Assembly: GCA_014526335.1 (NCBI GenBank)
Contig: JACTAT010000010.1
Coordinates: forward strand, 5,326,282-5,390,281
DNA length: 64,000 bases
Source of the DNA: Chrysaora quinquecirrha
Taxonomy: Eukaryota > Cnidaria > Scyphozoa > Semaeostomeae > Pelagiidae
Direction: 5' to 3'
Shown here: positions 12,101 through 19,920 of the stretch, piece after piece
How positions within the stretch are numbered: the first letter of the stretch is position 1
How the letters are laid out: each line of letters begins with the position of its first letter
Program-made: the position numbers and the translations under genes
The notes under the pieces: generated by a model
Database searches by the model: none
The model's input: only the letters and a program-made list of their open reading frames with translations
What the model was told of the DNA's origin: nothing

Positions 12101-15100
12101 GAGCAACTGCGATTAGGTTATAAACAGGGTATGTGAGCTGTCTTGTTATCAGGTTTAGTATGCCTTTTGCTATATCACTTAAGTAGTCAACCTAATTGCA
12201 GCCTATCGTACGTTCACAGAAAGCCCAGAAAGGGTACTGAGGAACCCTACTACAACGACGTCCACCCAACATAATCAGTGTGTACCCTTGGCTTCTTGGG
12301 GACGATGAACCCAGAATTAAGTGCAGCAAACATAACACACATAAAAAATACTAAGTTTTGCCTTTATCCAGACGAAAGACCCAGAACTATCAGATCAACA
12401 GGGAGGAAAAATTTTCATACCTACTAAAAACGCATTGAAACCCCCAAAATTTTCGAATATTGACCCCAGGTATCAGATTGACCCCATGCCTGAGCGCCTC
12501 CGGGGACTCTGACGACAAGTGAAACTTACCCGAGCGGTAATCACCCCATGTAATGTCTGTGCAGTACGGTGGGGGATGTGCAGTACGGTGGCGGATGTTC
12601 AGTACGGTGGGGGGATACCATGATTGCCGTGGGGAGGCATCTTGCAGTACGGTGGGGATGTTCAGTACGGTGGGGGATACCATGATTGCCGTGGCGGATA
12701 TTCAGTACGGTGGGGGATACCATGATGACTGTGGGGATACCATGATTGCCGTGGGGAGGCATCATGATTGCCGTGGCGGATGTTCAGTACGGTGGGGGGA
12801 TACCATGATGCCTGTGGGGATACCAAGATTGCCGTGGGGAGGCATCATGATTGCCGTGGCGGATATTCAGTACGGTGGGGGGATACCATGATGCCTGTGG
12901 GGATACCAAGATTGCCGTGGGAGGCATCATGATTGCCGTGGCGGATATTCAGTACGGTGGGGGATATCTCTGAGTACGGTGGGGGATGTTCAGTACGGTG
13001 GGGGTAAAATATGATCTTATCAACTAAATCATCGTAAATCAGGGACGGGGGCTAAATATTTTTGCTTCAGCAACATTCGTCGAGCCTTTCTCCATTTCAA
13101 GCGTTAATCTTAGCTTCTCGAAGCAAATTTGCCCTAGCTTGTGCTATCTATTTCGGGTTCCCAAAAGGTTTTGGCATACATGGCTACATGAACGAATAGC
13201 TATCCTCTGAATCTACGTTTTTGTCAATTATACTTCAAAAACCAGGTGCAGGACTCTTATACGAAGCCATCACTAAAATTCGTTCGCTTATACCTTGCTC
13301 TCACTATGCTTAGAAGTTTTTTCACAGAACACCAACTAAAAAATAATTTAACAACTGCAAGTAAAAGATCACTTTCAATTGATTCTAAAACTGGAATATT
13401 TTTGTTCAAAATATGCGTAAATTTGACGAATATATTCTAAATGGGACTCAGTCAGTTTCCTTCAATGGCATTTTGTTAAAATCTTGTAAGATGAATATTA
13501 CAAGTATTTGCAACTTATAAATGCACCCCACAATGTAAAGCTCTTCAAAGAAAACAAATTGTGTGATTGTCATTAGAACCACTATTGGAGAGGTTGCGTT
13601 ACACAAACGTCTTTGTTACCGAGAAACGCGATCTTGTTTCGTTTTGAAGCTTTCTAAAGCTTGCCAGCAAATAATCGTTGAAATTGCATTTGCCACAGCA
13701 AAATTATGCATGAAATGCTGTACTTTAATCAGTTAAAGCATCCCTTGTGCATACTAGCCTTTTTATTTGAAATTTTGATCTATTCGTCAATCTGCAAAGT
13801 AGCCCTTTAGCACTTTGGTAATAGAAAAATGAAACAAGAAAGTCTGAGTATCGAAATCAACCAAAATTTGCGAAACGAAGTACTTGTATCCTACTTGGAT
13901 CCCATCGAGCTTTGAGAAGCTAAGATTAACGCTTGAAATGGAGAAAAGCTCGACGATTGTTGCTGAAGCCCCCGTCCCTGATTTACGATGATTTAGTTGA
14001 TAAGATCATATTTTACCCCCACCGTACTGAACATCCCCCACCGTACTCAGAGATATCCCCCCACCGTACTGAATATCCGCCACGGCAATCATGATGCCTC
14101 CCCACGGCAATCTTGGTATCCCCCCACAGGCATCATGGTATCCCCCCACCGTACTGAATATCCGCCACGGCAATCATGGTATCCCCCCACCGTACTGAAC
14201 ATCCGCCACCGTACTGCACATCCCCCACCGTACTGCACAGACATTACATGGGGTGGTAATGCTTAAGGTAAACTCTCGTAAATTCTGAAACTAACGCTCC
14301 AAAACAGCTATACACGTATTTTTTATAAGAAACTATAAAATTGATCCAGAACTAAAAGTGTCTTAAAGTTTTCAGATTTTGAGCACTCGAAATTTCTTAA
14401 GAGTTTCTTGAATATCCATATTGGCAACATTGTTATTCTCAATGATGTTCCATACCCATTTTTGTATCGTATTTGAAAGCATATGGGTTTCCTGTTTGTC
14501 TGTTTGTCACAGAAATGCTTTATTGCAGACGAAACACGGGAATTAAAAGAAAATTTTTCACTGTCTGAGGTGACAAGTTTCCTACGTAAAAAATTTCCAG
14601 TACTGGAGTTTCTTAAATTTTTGGCTTTCTTATAAAGAGTTTCTTATAAAAAAATACGTCTAGCTCCTAAACATCCACCACTCTACAATTTTCTTACGGT
14701 ATTCCTCCCTCCACTATACAGCAGGCACACCGTTGTACCGCTAATTCATCCCTATACTGAACATCCTAGACCTGGTTGTAGCTCACCCAGCGAACACCAT
14801 AGCCTATACGAGTTTTGTATTAGGATAATCCCTGCTTGGGTTTTTCAATTAGTCCTATTCACTTACTTTCACAGTAATGTCCCCTGAATCCTGAGTGACA
14901 GCTGCAGCGGAAGCTTCTTGTGTGTTTATGATGAATACACGATCCTCCATTCAGACACGGTCTTCGATGACATGGATTATGATGATGATGATGACTACCA
15001 AGCAGAAAGCTACTGTCACTTGGTAGAGCAATTAACTGATCGTCTTGAAGGCCTCCTTCGCGATTGTTTAGACCTAAATGATAAAGATAGACGTTCGTGG

Positions 15101-16891
15101 TATGTTGTCATACATGCAACTGTCCCCTTGTGTGGGATCTGCAAAGACCGATCATTGCATTCCCAGCAAATGGGAATACGATCTTGAAGCATGTAATAAT
15201 TAGGAATCGCGATGCCTAAGAACGATTCTCTATAAAGATCCACGTTCTTGAAGACACTGCGCTTTCTTAAACGCAATTTCTGAAAGCGATCATTAAACTG
15301 TGATCAATGTATCAATATATTGATCTTTGACCGACTGCAATCTCCAGGATACAACGATCCTTAGACAGCGGTCTGTCAAAGATTCAAATTAATTCTATTT
15401 CTACTAAACTGCAGGAAAACGTGAGACTAGACGTCTAGCCCCACTTGCTCTGAAGTTCTTGAAAAGTCAAGTCTATTAGTACTAGGACCCATATATAGAG
15501 GTATGCCACTTGTGGAAAAATCTTTCCTAGTGTTCGCTATTCAAGTCAAATATGTATATGTATCTAGCTGACTCGTGGTGTCAGAAGCTCAGTGTGGTCA
15601 GGGTTCGAGCCCAGCCACGGTAGCGTCACAGCCATAGGGTCGAGGTCTCGATTAGTTAACCTACTACTGAGATCCTAGCGACTGGCGCTAAAACACCATA
15701 TCACCTTCACCTTCACCTATATGCATGTTGCTGAGAAGAAGGCTTAACAAAGCCGAAAAACAAAAGTTCAAATGAGAGAGAGTCTTGCAGGCTCAACATA
15801 GTGGAAACATAAAAAGAACCAAACGGGAGGACAGACTTGGGCTGCATTACGTGGAGAGTAATTCGGCGGTTTCATTGAATTCTCTGGCCGGAAACGTCGT
15901 TATCTCTCTGGTCGTGCAGTCCAGTTGGAACTCCATCTATTGTGGTATAACACAAGTGGAAAAATCTATTCTTGTGCTTGTCATTCATGACAAATACATT
16001 AGAATTTCTATGGTGCTGAAAAAGGCTCAAAATAGCTGAAACCACAAACAGGCTCAAACGGGAGGAATGCCTTGGACTATGTGACTCTTGGAGAGCTAAT
16101 CGGCGGCTTCATTGGGCTCTATAGCTCAGTGGAAACGTCGTTTGCAGTCCAGGTTCGAATCCCATCTTATTGTGGTATGCAACTTGTGGAAAATTTGCAC
16201 AAGCACCAGAGGGATTGCTGCCGTGAAGGTAGGATTTCAGCATAAAGTACAAAGTAGGCATAGACAGATAATCAGACTGACCTCCATGAAGTACAAGTTG
16301 ATGAAACTCGTGCGATGGTAACTCCTGGAAATTATTCGGCAAATCAACTAATTCAGCTCCTCGTAACGACTGAGGCGTAATACCATTCAAACCAACATCA
16401 TCCTGCGTAACAAACGGACCAAGGACATTTTGTTGATTCGGCAATCCATAAAAGCTTCTGCGATAATTTTGAGACTGCAAATTATTCCTGTTGCTTCTGT
16501 GTTGCTCCTGAGGATAAAAATGCATAAAACGTTTTCCGATAAGTTTCTTAATTCTCTGTGAGAACCATTGTGGATAAACTCTGAAATCTCGTTTTTGGAA
16601 TAGATTTGCTGGCGTTTGTTTTGATCTATCGACCTGTTCAGCTTTGATCGCAAAATTTGCGGCGTACGGCGAACCTTGTATCGACTGCAATTTTGCCGCA
16701 TTTACGGTATCTTCACAACTGACACGATACACAGATACAAAACCGCAATAAAGTAGAACCAAACGCGGCAACATAGTGTAAAAATCTCGTGAAAATCGAG
16801 AATCAGTTAAAATTCGTCGGTTTTCATCGTCGCTTGTTCCGTTGCAATTGGCGCAAGACAAACCGCGAATGAAAGCACCAGTTGTTTTCAT
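205..16891 (-). CDS. Secreted multi-EGF-domain protein (5' part; continues past left edge)
   Basis: Thirteen exons were read on the minus strand: 16891-16282 (signal peptide), 15073-14867, 12028-11915, 10250-10140, 9437-9315, 8723-8589, 7880-7770, 6684-6574, 6003-5893, 5337-5227, 4435-4325, 3609-3499 and 318-205. Every intron seen is phase 1 with AG acceptors and GT donors, mostly GTAAGT. Each exon from the second on encodes one EGF module with six cysteines in the order C-x4-C-x(4-5)-C-x(8-10)-C-x-C-x8-C and the NPCxNGGxC signature. Eight of the twelve are exactly 111 bp. In-frame coding visible is about 693 residues, with no stop or membrane segment, so the C-terminus is outside the window. 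The modules lack a clear D-x-D/N-E calcium-binding start, so they resemble the EGF repeats of matrix or fibropellin-type proteins. Whether the full protein is a receptor or a matrix protein cannot be told. Confidence 0.85.
766..850. repeat. Half copy of hairpin family A (TTTGATCGTTTGGCCAG ends)
   Basis: The segment reads from AACGGTCAAACATTTG to TTGATCATTTGGTCAGGGCC. It is a short, diverged copy of the dispersed inverted-repeat family seen best at 5394-5712 and 44455-44704. Confidence 0.5.
1071..1195. repeat. Left arm of a 125-bp inverted repeat flanking a LINE
   Basis: The segment from CTAGACTTGCTCCAAGTCTA to ATTAATGAGAT is repeated in reverse complement at 3220-3344 with very few differences (a visible one is CCGTGGAAAC against CCGTGTTAAC). 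The outer end itself contains a small hairpin, TAGACTTG-CTC-CAAGTCTA. It looks like one terminal repeat of a foldback DNA element, or two inverted copies of the same small element. Confidence 0.75.
1413..2914 (+). pseudogene. Degenerate non-LTR retrotransposon (LINE) reverse transcriptase, 5'-truncated
   Basis: The open frames 1389-2036, 2051-2233, 2236-2646 and 2627-2914 are pieces of one reverse transcriptase C-terminal half broken by at least three frameshifts, near 2030, 2232 and 2640. Recognisable motifs are [20 protein letters not shown] (fingers/palm), the catalytic [17 protein letters not shown] and FTYLGITL. The tail carries a Cys/His-type motif (CKYC...ETHFLLSC). The N-terminal endonuclease and early RT domains are absent, so the element is truncated near 1413-1430. 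It is dead as an autonomous element. It sits in an EGF-gene intron inside the 125-bp inverted repeat. Confidence 0.85.
2915..3103 (+). repeat. LINE 3' UTR with two poly(A) tracts
   Basis: The LINE stop is followed by an A18 run at about 2913-2930, then roughly 140 bp of AT-rich sequence containing GTTGTAGACCATGTATCA, then a second A run at about 3074-3102. The last part recurs at 24283-24345 in front of another poly(A), which supports this as the true 3' end of the family. Confidence 0.6.
3220..3344. repeat. Right arm of the 125-bp inverted repeat
   Basis: This is the near-identical reverse complement of 1071-1195. It sits about 110 bp after the poly(A) end of the enclosed LINE. Its outer end (CAAGTCTAG) is followed by a short CT-rich run. 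Confidence 0.75.
4715..5065. repeat. Hairpin-rich element with repeated CGATTCGATTTTTCA motifs
   Basis: The segment holds many direct and inverted copies of (A)CGA(C/T)TCGATTTTTCAC, for example GCCAAACGACTCGATTGTTCA at the left and AAACGAGTCGATTTTTCACTC on the right. It ends in GAGCGAAAAATCGAGTGAAAAATTGAG. No coding signal is present; the overlapping open frames are in different frames and have repeat composition. It is probably a nonautonomous DNA element in an EGF-gene intron. Confidence 0.5.
5394..5712. repeat. Hairpin family A element, about 320 bp
   Basis: It begins CTGACCAAGCGATCAACATT and ends TTGCTTGATCGTTTGGCCGCGGCCCTAG, so the ends are inverted repeats. Inside, the phrases GGCCACGT, CAAACATTTTGCTTG and AGCAAATTTCAAATG recur in both orientations. 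It is a nonautonomous miniature inverted-repeat element with further copies at 8265, 33600 and 44455. Confidence 0.65.
6745..7030 (-). repeat. tRNA-derived SINE (inverted copy) with tRNA-like head
   Basis: Read on the minus strand, the element contains a pol III B-box-like GGTTCGAGTCCAGCCACGGTAGCGTCA and the body GTCGAGACC...ACTACTGAGATCC...GGTGCTAAAT, followed by TTCACC-type repeats. The same body occurs in plus orientation at 15560, 39885 and 53815. The unusually long head (6910-7030) has a second box-B-like motif (GGTTCGAGACC) and TTCGTAAAGTACC, like a tRNA half. Confidence 0.65.
7095..7548. repeat. Miniature inverted-repeat element with CGTTTACACG ends
   Basis: The left end has CCGTTTACACGACAGAAATTGGATTGG and the right end GATCACGTGTAAACGGAAGGC, forming inverted termini. 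The interior repeats AGAGCCAG and (T)GGCTCT several times in both orientations (for example CTGGCTCTAAACAGAGCCAG), giving strong foldback potential. It lies in an EGF-gene intron. Confidence 0.6.
8060..8125. repeat. Perfect short hairpin (AATTCAATTCAATAGC)
   Basis: The inverted repeat GCTATTGAATTGAATTGCTG ... CAGCAATTCAATTCAATAGC has a loop of about 12 bases. A related CAATTCAATTCAATAGCGAAAC is present at 11838. It is likely the remnant of a foldback element. Confidence 0.6.
8265..8541. repeat. Hairpin family A element
   Basis: It starts CCTGACCAAACCATCAAACATTG and ends AACAAATGTTTGATCGCTTGGCCAGAGC. The internal CACGTCACAAAACATTGCTC and GCGATGTGGGCAAAAGG are mutually inverted. It belongs to the family of the 5394 copy. 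Confidence 0.65.
9560..9741. repeat. Partial hairpin family A element
   Basis: The right end AGCAAATTTCAAATGTTTGACAAACAATGCTTGATCATTTGGTCAG matches the family end. The left part (CGCGAAACATTGCTCG) is the family's internal motif, so the left terminus is lost or diverged. Confidence 0.5.
9874..10107. repeat. MITE with about 34-bp near-perfect terminal inverted repeats
   Basis: The left terminus AAGGCCCATTTCCACTTC followed by TTCGCATTCGCTGTTCGCT is the reverse complement of the right terminus AGCGAACAGCGAATGCGAA followed by GAAGTGGAAATGGGCCTT. There is no transposase frame. The termini are cleaner than any other family here, suggesting a relatively recent insertion in the EGF gene. Confidence 0.8.
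10571..11587. repeat. About 1-kb element bounded by family C termini (TTGCGATAAACAGCGG)
   Basis: The left end CAGAATTGCGATAAACAGCGG is mirrored by the right end CCGCTGTTTATCGCAATTCTG. Subterminal GAGCATACTTAAAAATG and GAAGTATGCC also face each other. The interior is AT-rich without a credible frame. Shorter members occur at 41863-42117, 29967 and 53705. Confidence 0.6.
11737..11885. repeat. Foldback element of family D (AGACTGATTACCTGAG)
   Basis: The left end CATAGACTGATTACCTGAGCC is related in inverted form to the right end GACTCAGGTACTCAGTCTAGG. Inside is TTATTGCTCATGAGACCGAGG. A sister copy is at 32440-32510. Confidence 0.5.
12535..13130. repeat. Left arm of a large inverted repeat made of a minisatellite
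   Basis: From 12551 to about 13010, G-rich units of 17-20 bp (CAGTACGGTGGGGGATA, CCATGATTGCCGTGG, CGGATGTT) are tandemly arranged in higher-order blocks. They continue into unique sequence (AAATATGATCTTATCAACTAAATC ... TTAATCTTAGCTTCTCGAAG). The same order appears in reverse complement at 13905-14262. Long open frames here (Gly/Thr/Val-rich) are products of the repeat, not genes. Confidence 0.85.
13131..13904. other. Loop between the arms of the large inverted repeat; no gene seen
   Basis: About 770 bp of AT-rich sequence separate the arms. The longest plus-strand frame (13246-13440, 64 codons) has no recognisable motif. If the structure is a mobile element, this loop would be its interior, and it encodes nothing I can identify. 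Confidence 0.6.
13905..14262. repeat. Right arm of the minisatellite-bearing inverted repeat
   Basis: The arm runs AGCTTTGAGAAGCTAAGATTAACG ... TTGATAAGATCATATTTTACCCCC, then CCCACCGTACTGAACAT-type units, then GTACTGCACAGACATTACATGGGG. It mirrors 12535-13130 but carries fewer minisatellite units, so the two arms differ by roughly 240 bp of repeat number. Confidence 0.85.
14310..14664. repeat. Hairpin family B element (TACACG-TTTTTTATAAG termini)
   Basis: It starts TATACACGTATTTTTTATAAGAAAC and ends TTTCTTATAAAAAAATACGTC, an inverted pair of about 22 bp. The interior is unrelated to several other family B members. It lies in an EGF-gene intron. Confidence 0.7.
14867..15073 (-). CDS. EGF gene exon 2: acidic linker, His5 run and first EGF module
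   Basis: The 207-bp exon is phase 1-1, with acceptor ATCATTTAG|GT and donor GAAA|GTAAGT. About 30 residues of linker ([11 protein letters not shown] region) precede five histidines encoded by a CAT repeat, followed by [14 protein letters not shown] and the rest of one EGF module with six cysteines. The histidine run comes from a trinucleotide repeat at 14978-14994. A closer AG at 14995-14996 would start the exon in the wrong phase and was rejected. Confidence 0.72.
15560..15718 (+). repeat. tRNA-derived SINE, plus copy
   Basis: It reads AGCTGACTCGTGGTGTCAGAAGCTCAGTGTGGTCAGGGTTCGAGCCCAGCC, with A-box-like and B-box-like pol III promoter segments. The conserved body GGTCGAGGTCTCGATTAGTTAACC ... 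ACTGAGATCCTAGCGACTGGCGC follows, with a tail of CACCTTCACCTTCACC. It matches the copies at 39885 and 53815 closely. Confidence 0.75.
15770..16200 (+). repeat. Tandem dimer of a tRNA-like repeat
   Basis: Two diverged copies lie 241 bp apart (compare GGAAACGTCG at about 15890 and 16131). They share CGGGAGGA...CTTGG, GGAGAG..AAT(T)CGGCGG.TTCATTG and TTGTGGTAT. The second copy keeps a tRNA-like stretch: TAGCTCAGTGG (A box) at about 16122 and GGTTCGAATCCC (B box) at about 16151. It does not fold into a full cloverleaf, so it is a SINE-type relic and not a tRNA gene. Confidence 0.6.
16282..16891 (-). CDS. First exon of the EGF protein: signal peptide and low-complexity N-terminal region
   Basis: An open frame starts at ATG 16891. 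A second in-frame ATG at 16774 opens directly onto a typical signal peptide ([13 protein letters not shown]..., cleaved near ...VSCED), so 16774 is the more likely start. The mature part has no cysteine modules. It is rich in Q, N, R and P, with a basic stretch around RIKKLIGKR and possible dibasic processing sites. The exon leaves in phase 1 at GGAG|GTCAGT (intron begins 16281). That matches the next exon, whose acceptor at 15074 restores a glycine codon and reads on through an acidic linker into the first EGF. This is the only evidence joining the two, so the link is good but inferred. Confidence 0.7.
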
Positions 16892-17780
16892 GCTCGATTA
16901 GGCATTGTCAATAAGAGCGATCAAAAGCTATTCAGCTCTTTATCAGTGAGTTCAACGCTCCTTATATGAACACTTCAAGGCAGTTTGCGACTATTAATCC
17001 AGCATTGCTTTATCTGATATATTTACGAGTATTTACGAGTATTCATTATGTGCGCCAAACGCTAATTATATATACGCTAATCGCAACAAGTCTCGTAACG
17101 GGACGGAAGCAGAGTTCCCTCGAATCAGCTAATTACAGCTTCGAAACTACGAGCCTTAAGGGTCTTTTAGGGGTTCCAGTTCCAGGAACATGGGGATCTA
17201 CGAAATGTATCCAGGGAACAAGAGATCAGGACAAAATTAAAAGGGAACAAGGGAACATCGGGAAACAGGGATCAGGTAAAATCAGGGTAAAATCCTTCCT
17301 ATCAATCCGATTGACCATCAATCTATCAATCTGAAAAATATGCCTACGAAATTCCAGGGAACAGGGGGATTTTCTCAAGAGAAAAGGGAATAACCCTAAA
17401 CGACCTTCAGCCTTGCAGTTCTAATGCAGGACTCCCTAGTTATTACTATGTCTCGTATTTTCGAAGACTGATGCACCCAAGCCCAGACTTGATAATTTTT
17501 AATACGAAAGTTACCCTAATACCGAACTATTTAAAAGTGAAATCTATTATGAGATAGAATTCATTTTTGCTTTCTGCTCTCGCTAGAATCGAACGTTCAC
17601 TTTGAAATTCTCGTTTAGCAATAGAAGATGAGTACCAGTTAATGTAGAAGAAAAAGAACGACGGGGTTGACTGGTAGAAGCTGAAAAATCGACTCCATTT
17701 ATTGCCACAGGATACAAGCCGATAGACAGGCGCACAGGCTGCTGTCTGTCGCAAGTTATGGGTTTCTGTCCCTTAGCAAT
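16892..17780. other. Region upstream of the EGF gene; promoter presumably here
   Basis: The sequence immediately 5' of the signal-peptide exon holds no convincing coding frame. A short direct repeat TATTTACGAG occurs twice at 17017-17042. No certain TATA box or initiator could be chosen. Beyond 17335 the sequence is AT-rich with nothing recognised. Confidence 0.35.
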
Positions 17781-17785
17781 TATCT

Positions 17786-18134
17786 AAGGGCCTGTCTGTG
17801 TGGAGGCGAGCAAGCCCACTTACCGGACCAGCTCAGTCAATGAGCCATTCGGTTCATATGGGGTGAGTCTGTCTACCAAAAATTGTCATCGATTGTCAAT
17901 CGAAAATTGAAAATTTCTGCAACTTCAGCGTTCATATATGAAATTTCAGATCTTGCCACTGCTCAAGCAAGATCTTGCTTACCCAGCCAGCCCACTTTCT
18001 CATATGAACAAAACCTTAATTGTATAATGATTGGGGTTTTAACTGAAGTTGAGATCTCAAATAAAATTGTTATCCCAGTAAGTGGGCTAGCTTACCTCAG
18101 CGGGCTAGCTTACCTCATTACAACAACAGGCCCA
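17786..18134. repeat. Possible inverted-repeat element (GGGCCTGT / ACAGGCCC)
   Basis: The left side GGGCCTGTCTGTGTGGAGGCGAGCAAGCCCACTT is similar in inverted form to the right side AGTGGGCTAGCTTACCTCA...ACAACAACAGGCCC. The latter contains a 19-bp tandem duplication (GGGCTAGCTTACCTCA). The match is imperfect. Confidence 0.4.
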
Positions 18135-18489
18135 GGGGTGTCAAGGGGCAGTGCAAGCCCTCTCATCAAAGGAGAGGGCAAGAGTGTGGTGCATTTGCAT
18201 GAAATGACAACCTGGCCTGCGTCCAGGGTGAATTCCAGTACATTTCTGGAAGATCTTCAGTGCAGAGTACAGTTTCTTCAATACTGAGCACTTCTATTTT
18301 GCTGAAATCTTCAGCACAGAAAATGGACCAGATTCACCATGTGCCTGTGTTATTAATTTCGTTTTTCTATTAAAAGCTGTCTTTGCTTCACTTTTCAGTC
18401 ATTGTCAGAACATGACCGAGTAGAGATGCAGACATGGATCTTTGAAAAAGGGAGTGCTTTCATCACAGGTTCCAAACCAGAAGGCCAGA

Positions 18490-18905
18490 CATGCTAATCT
18501 GTGGAGTATGGCATGTGAGAGCCAAGATAAACAATAGAACAATAGAAAAGAACAATGGACATATGCTTCTACATGCACAGCACGGGATCTTGCCATGAAC
18601 TGCCATACTTTGCAGAATGGCAGATGTGGATTAGGTAGCACAGGTATGCTTGAATAGGTATGCCATGTACCTAACAGCTAAGAACCAATAATCTGCTATT
18701 CCACCTTACTGCAATCTCCATAAATACATAGATTCATACATTTTAATTTATTCTGCAGGTTAGACTTCAGAAGCTCTAAGGAGCCAGTCTGCCGAGTATG
18801 GCAGTCAACAATAAGATTTCTTGTATGAAGAAGCATTTTTCCATTGTTCTTTACTACTTTTCTATTGTTTATCTCATGCGTGCATGTGCATACTCCACAA
18901 ATTAG
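18490..18905. repeat. Inverted repeat of about 80 bp with a 250-bp spacer
   Basis: AATCTGTGGAGTATGGCATG ... AATAGAAAAGAACAATGGACATATGCTTC (about 18495-18572) pairs with GAAGCATTTTTCCATTGTTC ... GCATACTCCACAAATTAG (about 18826-18906), with some mismatches. It is a foldback relic with no coding content. Confidence 0.55.
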
Positions 18906-19565
18906 CTAAGGAGCTGATTTCAAGGTACGCTGATGCTGATGCGATGACCATCAGTATACCCTCCCTATGGCTCATCGAACAAAAAAGTTGCCTAAATCTT
19001 TCTACCTTGAAATCTTAAAAATAATCCACTATCATGCTTGGTTCTTGAAAATACATAATAGCAAAATAAAGATGGCCATCAATCAGCAAAGCAAGGGGCA
19101 AATGCCTTAATGGCCATGAAGAGAACTGTGCACTGCGTAGAGTCCTAACTCTATTGGACCACATCCAGGAAATCGAATTGCATTATATTAGGGCCTTTTT
19201 AGGGCCTAAAAGCTACTTCTTCCACACTTCGACTTCAAGAAACGAATTTTGATTTTCATACATACACAAATGATGCGAATGTGAAGAAGCCTTGAAGATT
19301 TTGAAGACTGAACAGGCAAAAGCAGAAATATAAAAGAATAGCACTCATCTTACTTCTTCTTCCTGGTCTCCATTTCTTCTAGCAAGGTTTCCAGATTAAT
19401 TGATTGATTGATGATAATCGGATCGACAGATCAACAGCATAAAGCAATCAGACAAACCAATCACATTCCCGCCAAAATGCTTTCTTCTACGTCCGTTCGT
19501 CAAACATTGAAAAGCATCGAACGAGCCAGCACAGCAGCTCCCTGTGTGCCCACTGCACTGCGAAC

Positions 19566-19705
19566 AAAAATTCATATATCTTATGACAAGCGAAAATGAG
19601 ACTCTGATAAATGATACAAGCGAATTTATATCAATTATATATGATAACCGTTTGCAAGCAGATTAAAAATAAAATTTAGAGCATTCTGCAACCTTTACCA
19701 TTGTT
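19566..19705 (+). repeat. 5'-truncated copy of the 1413-3103 LINE
   Basis: AAAATTCATATATCTTATGAC through ATATATGATAACCGTTTGCAAGCAGATTAAAA matches the LINE's last coding codons at 2815-2914 with scattered substitutions, and continues into its 3' UTR (TAGAGCATTCTGCAACCTT against TAGAACTTTTTAGAACCTT). Only about 140 bp inserted, as expected for aborted target-primed reverse transcription. Confidence 0.75.
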
Positions 19706-19896
19706 AGAGGGTCCAGATGGGGCTGTCAACAAAAGACCTAACTTCAAAAACGTTAATCATATAACAGTTAGCATTTTAGCCGAAAAACAGCAAACAGTAA
19801 AATTAGTGGCTGAGCAGCTATTTAAACGTATTTAAATTTGGGCACCGAAAAGCCAACTTTTTTAGGGGCAACCTTCCACCCCTCAGGGCGCGTGCT

Positions 19897-19920
19897 ATCT
19901 ATCTATCTATCTATCTATCA
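19897..19920 (+). repeat. (ATCT)n microsatellite at a LINE 3' end
   Basis: About six ATCT units lie just beyond the 3' UTR of the minus-strand LINE. Short tandem repeats at the 3' end are typical of CR1/L2-type LINEs. Confidence 0.7.

Noticed and set aside
12553..12891. 112-codon Gly/Thr/Val-rich frame and its minus-strand partners
   Set aside because: They are read straight out of the minisatellite and follow its period, with no motif or splice context.
14867..14994. Shorter version of EGF exon 2 starting after TAG at 14995
   Set aside because: It would begin in phase 2 while the upstream exon leaves in phase 1; the acceptor at 15074 fits.
15016..15276. 86-codon minus-strand frame with Cys and Arg
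   Set aside because: It overlaps EGF exon 2 in another frame, and the in-phase exon reading explains this DNA better.
16112..16180. tRNA gene on the plus strand
   Set aside because: A and B boxes are present, but the anticodon arm and acceptor pairing cannot be formed; it is a SINE-like relic.
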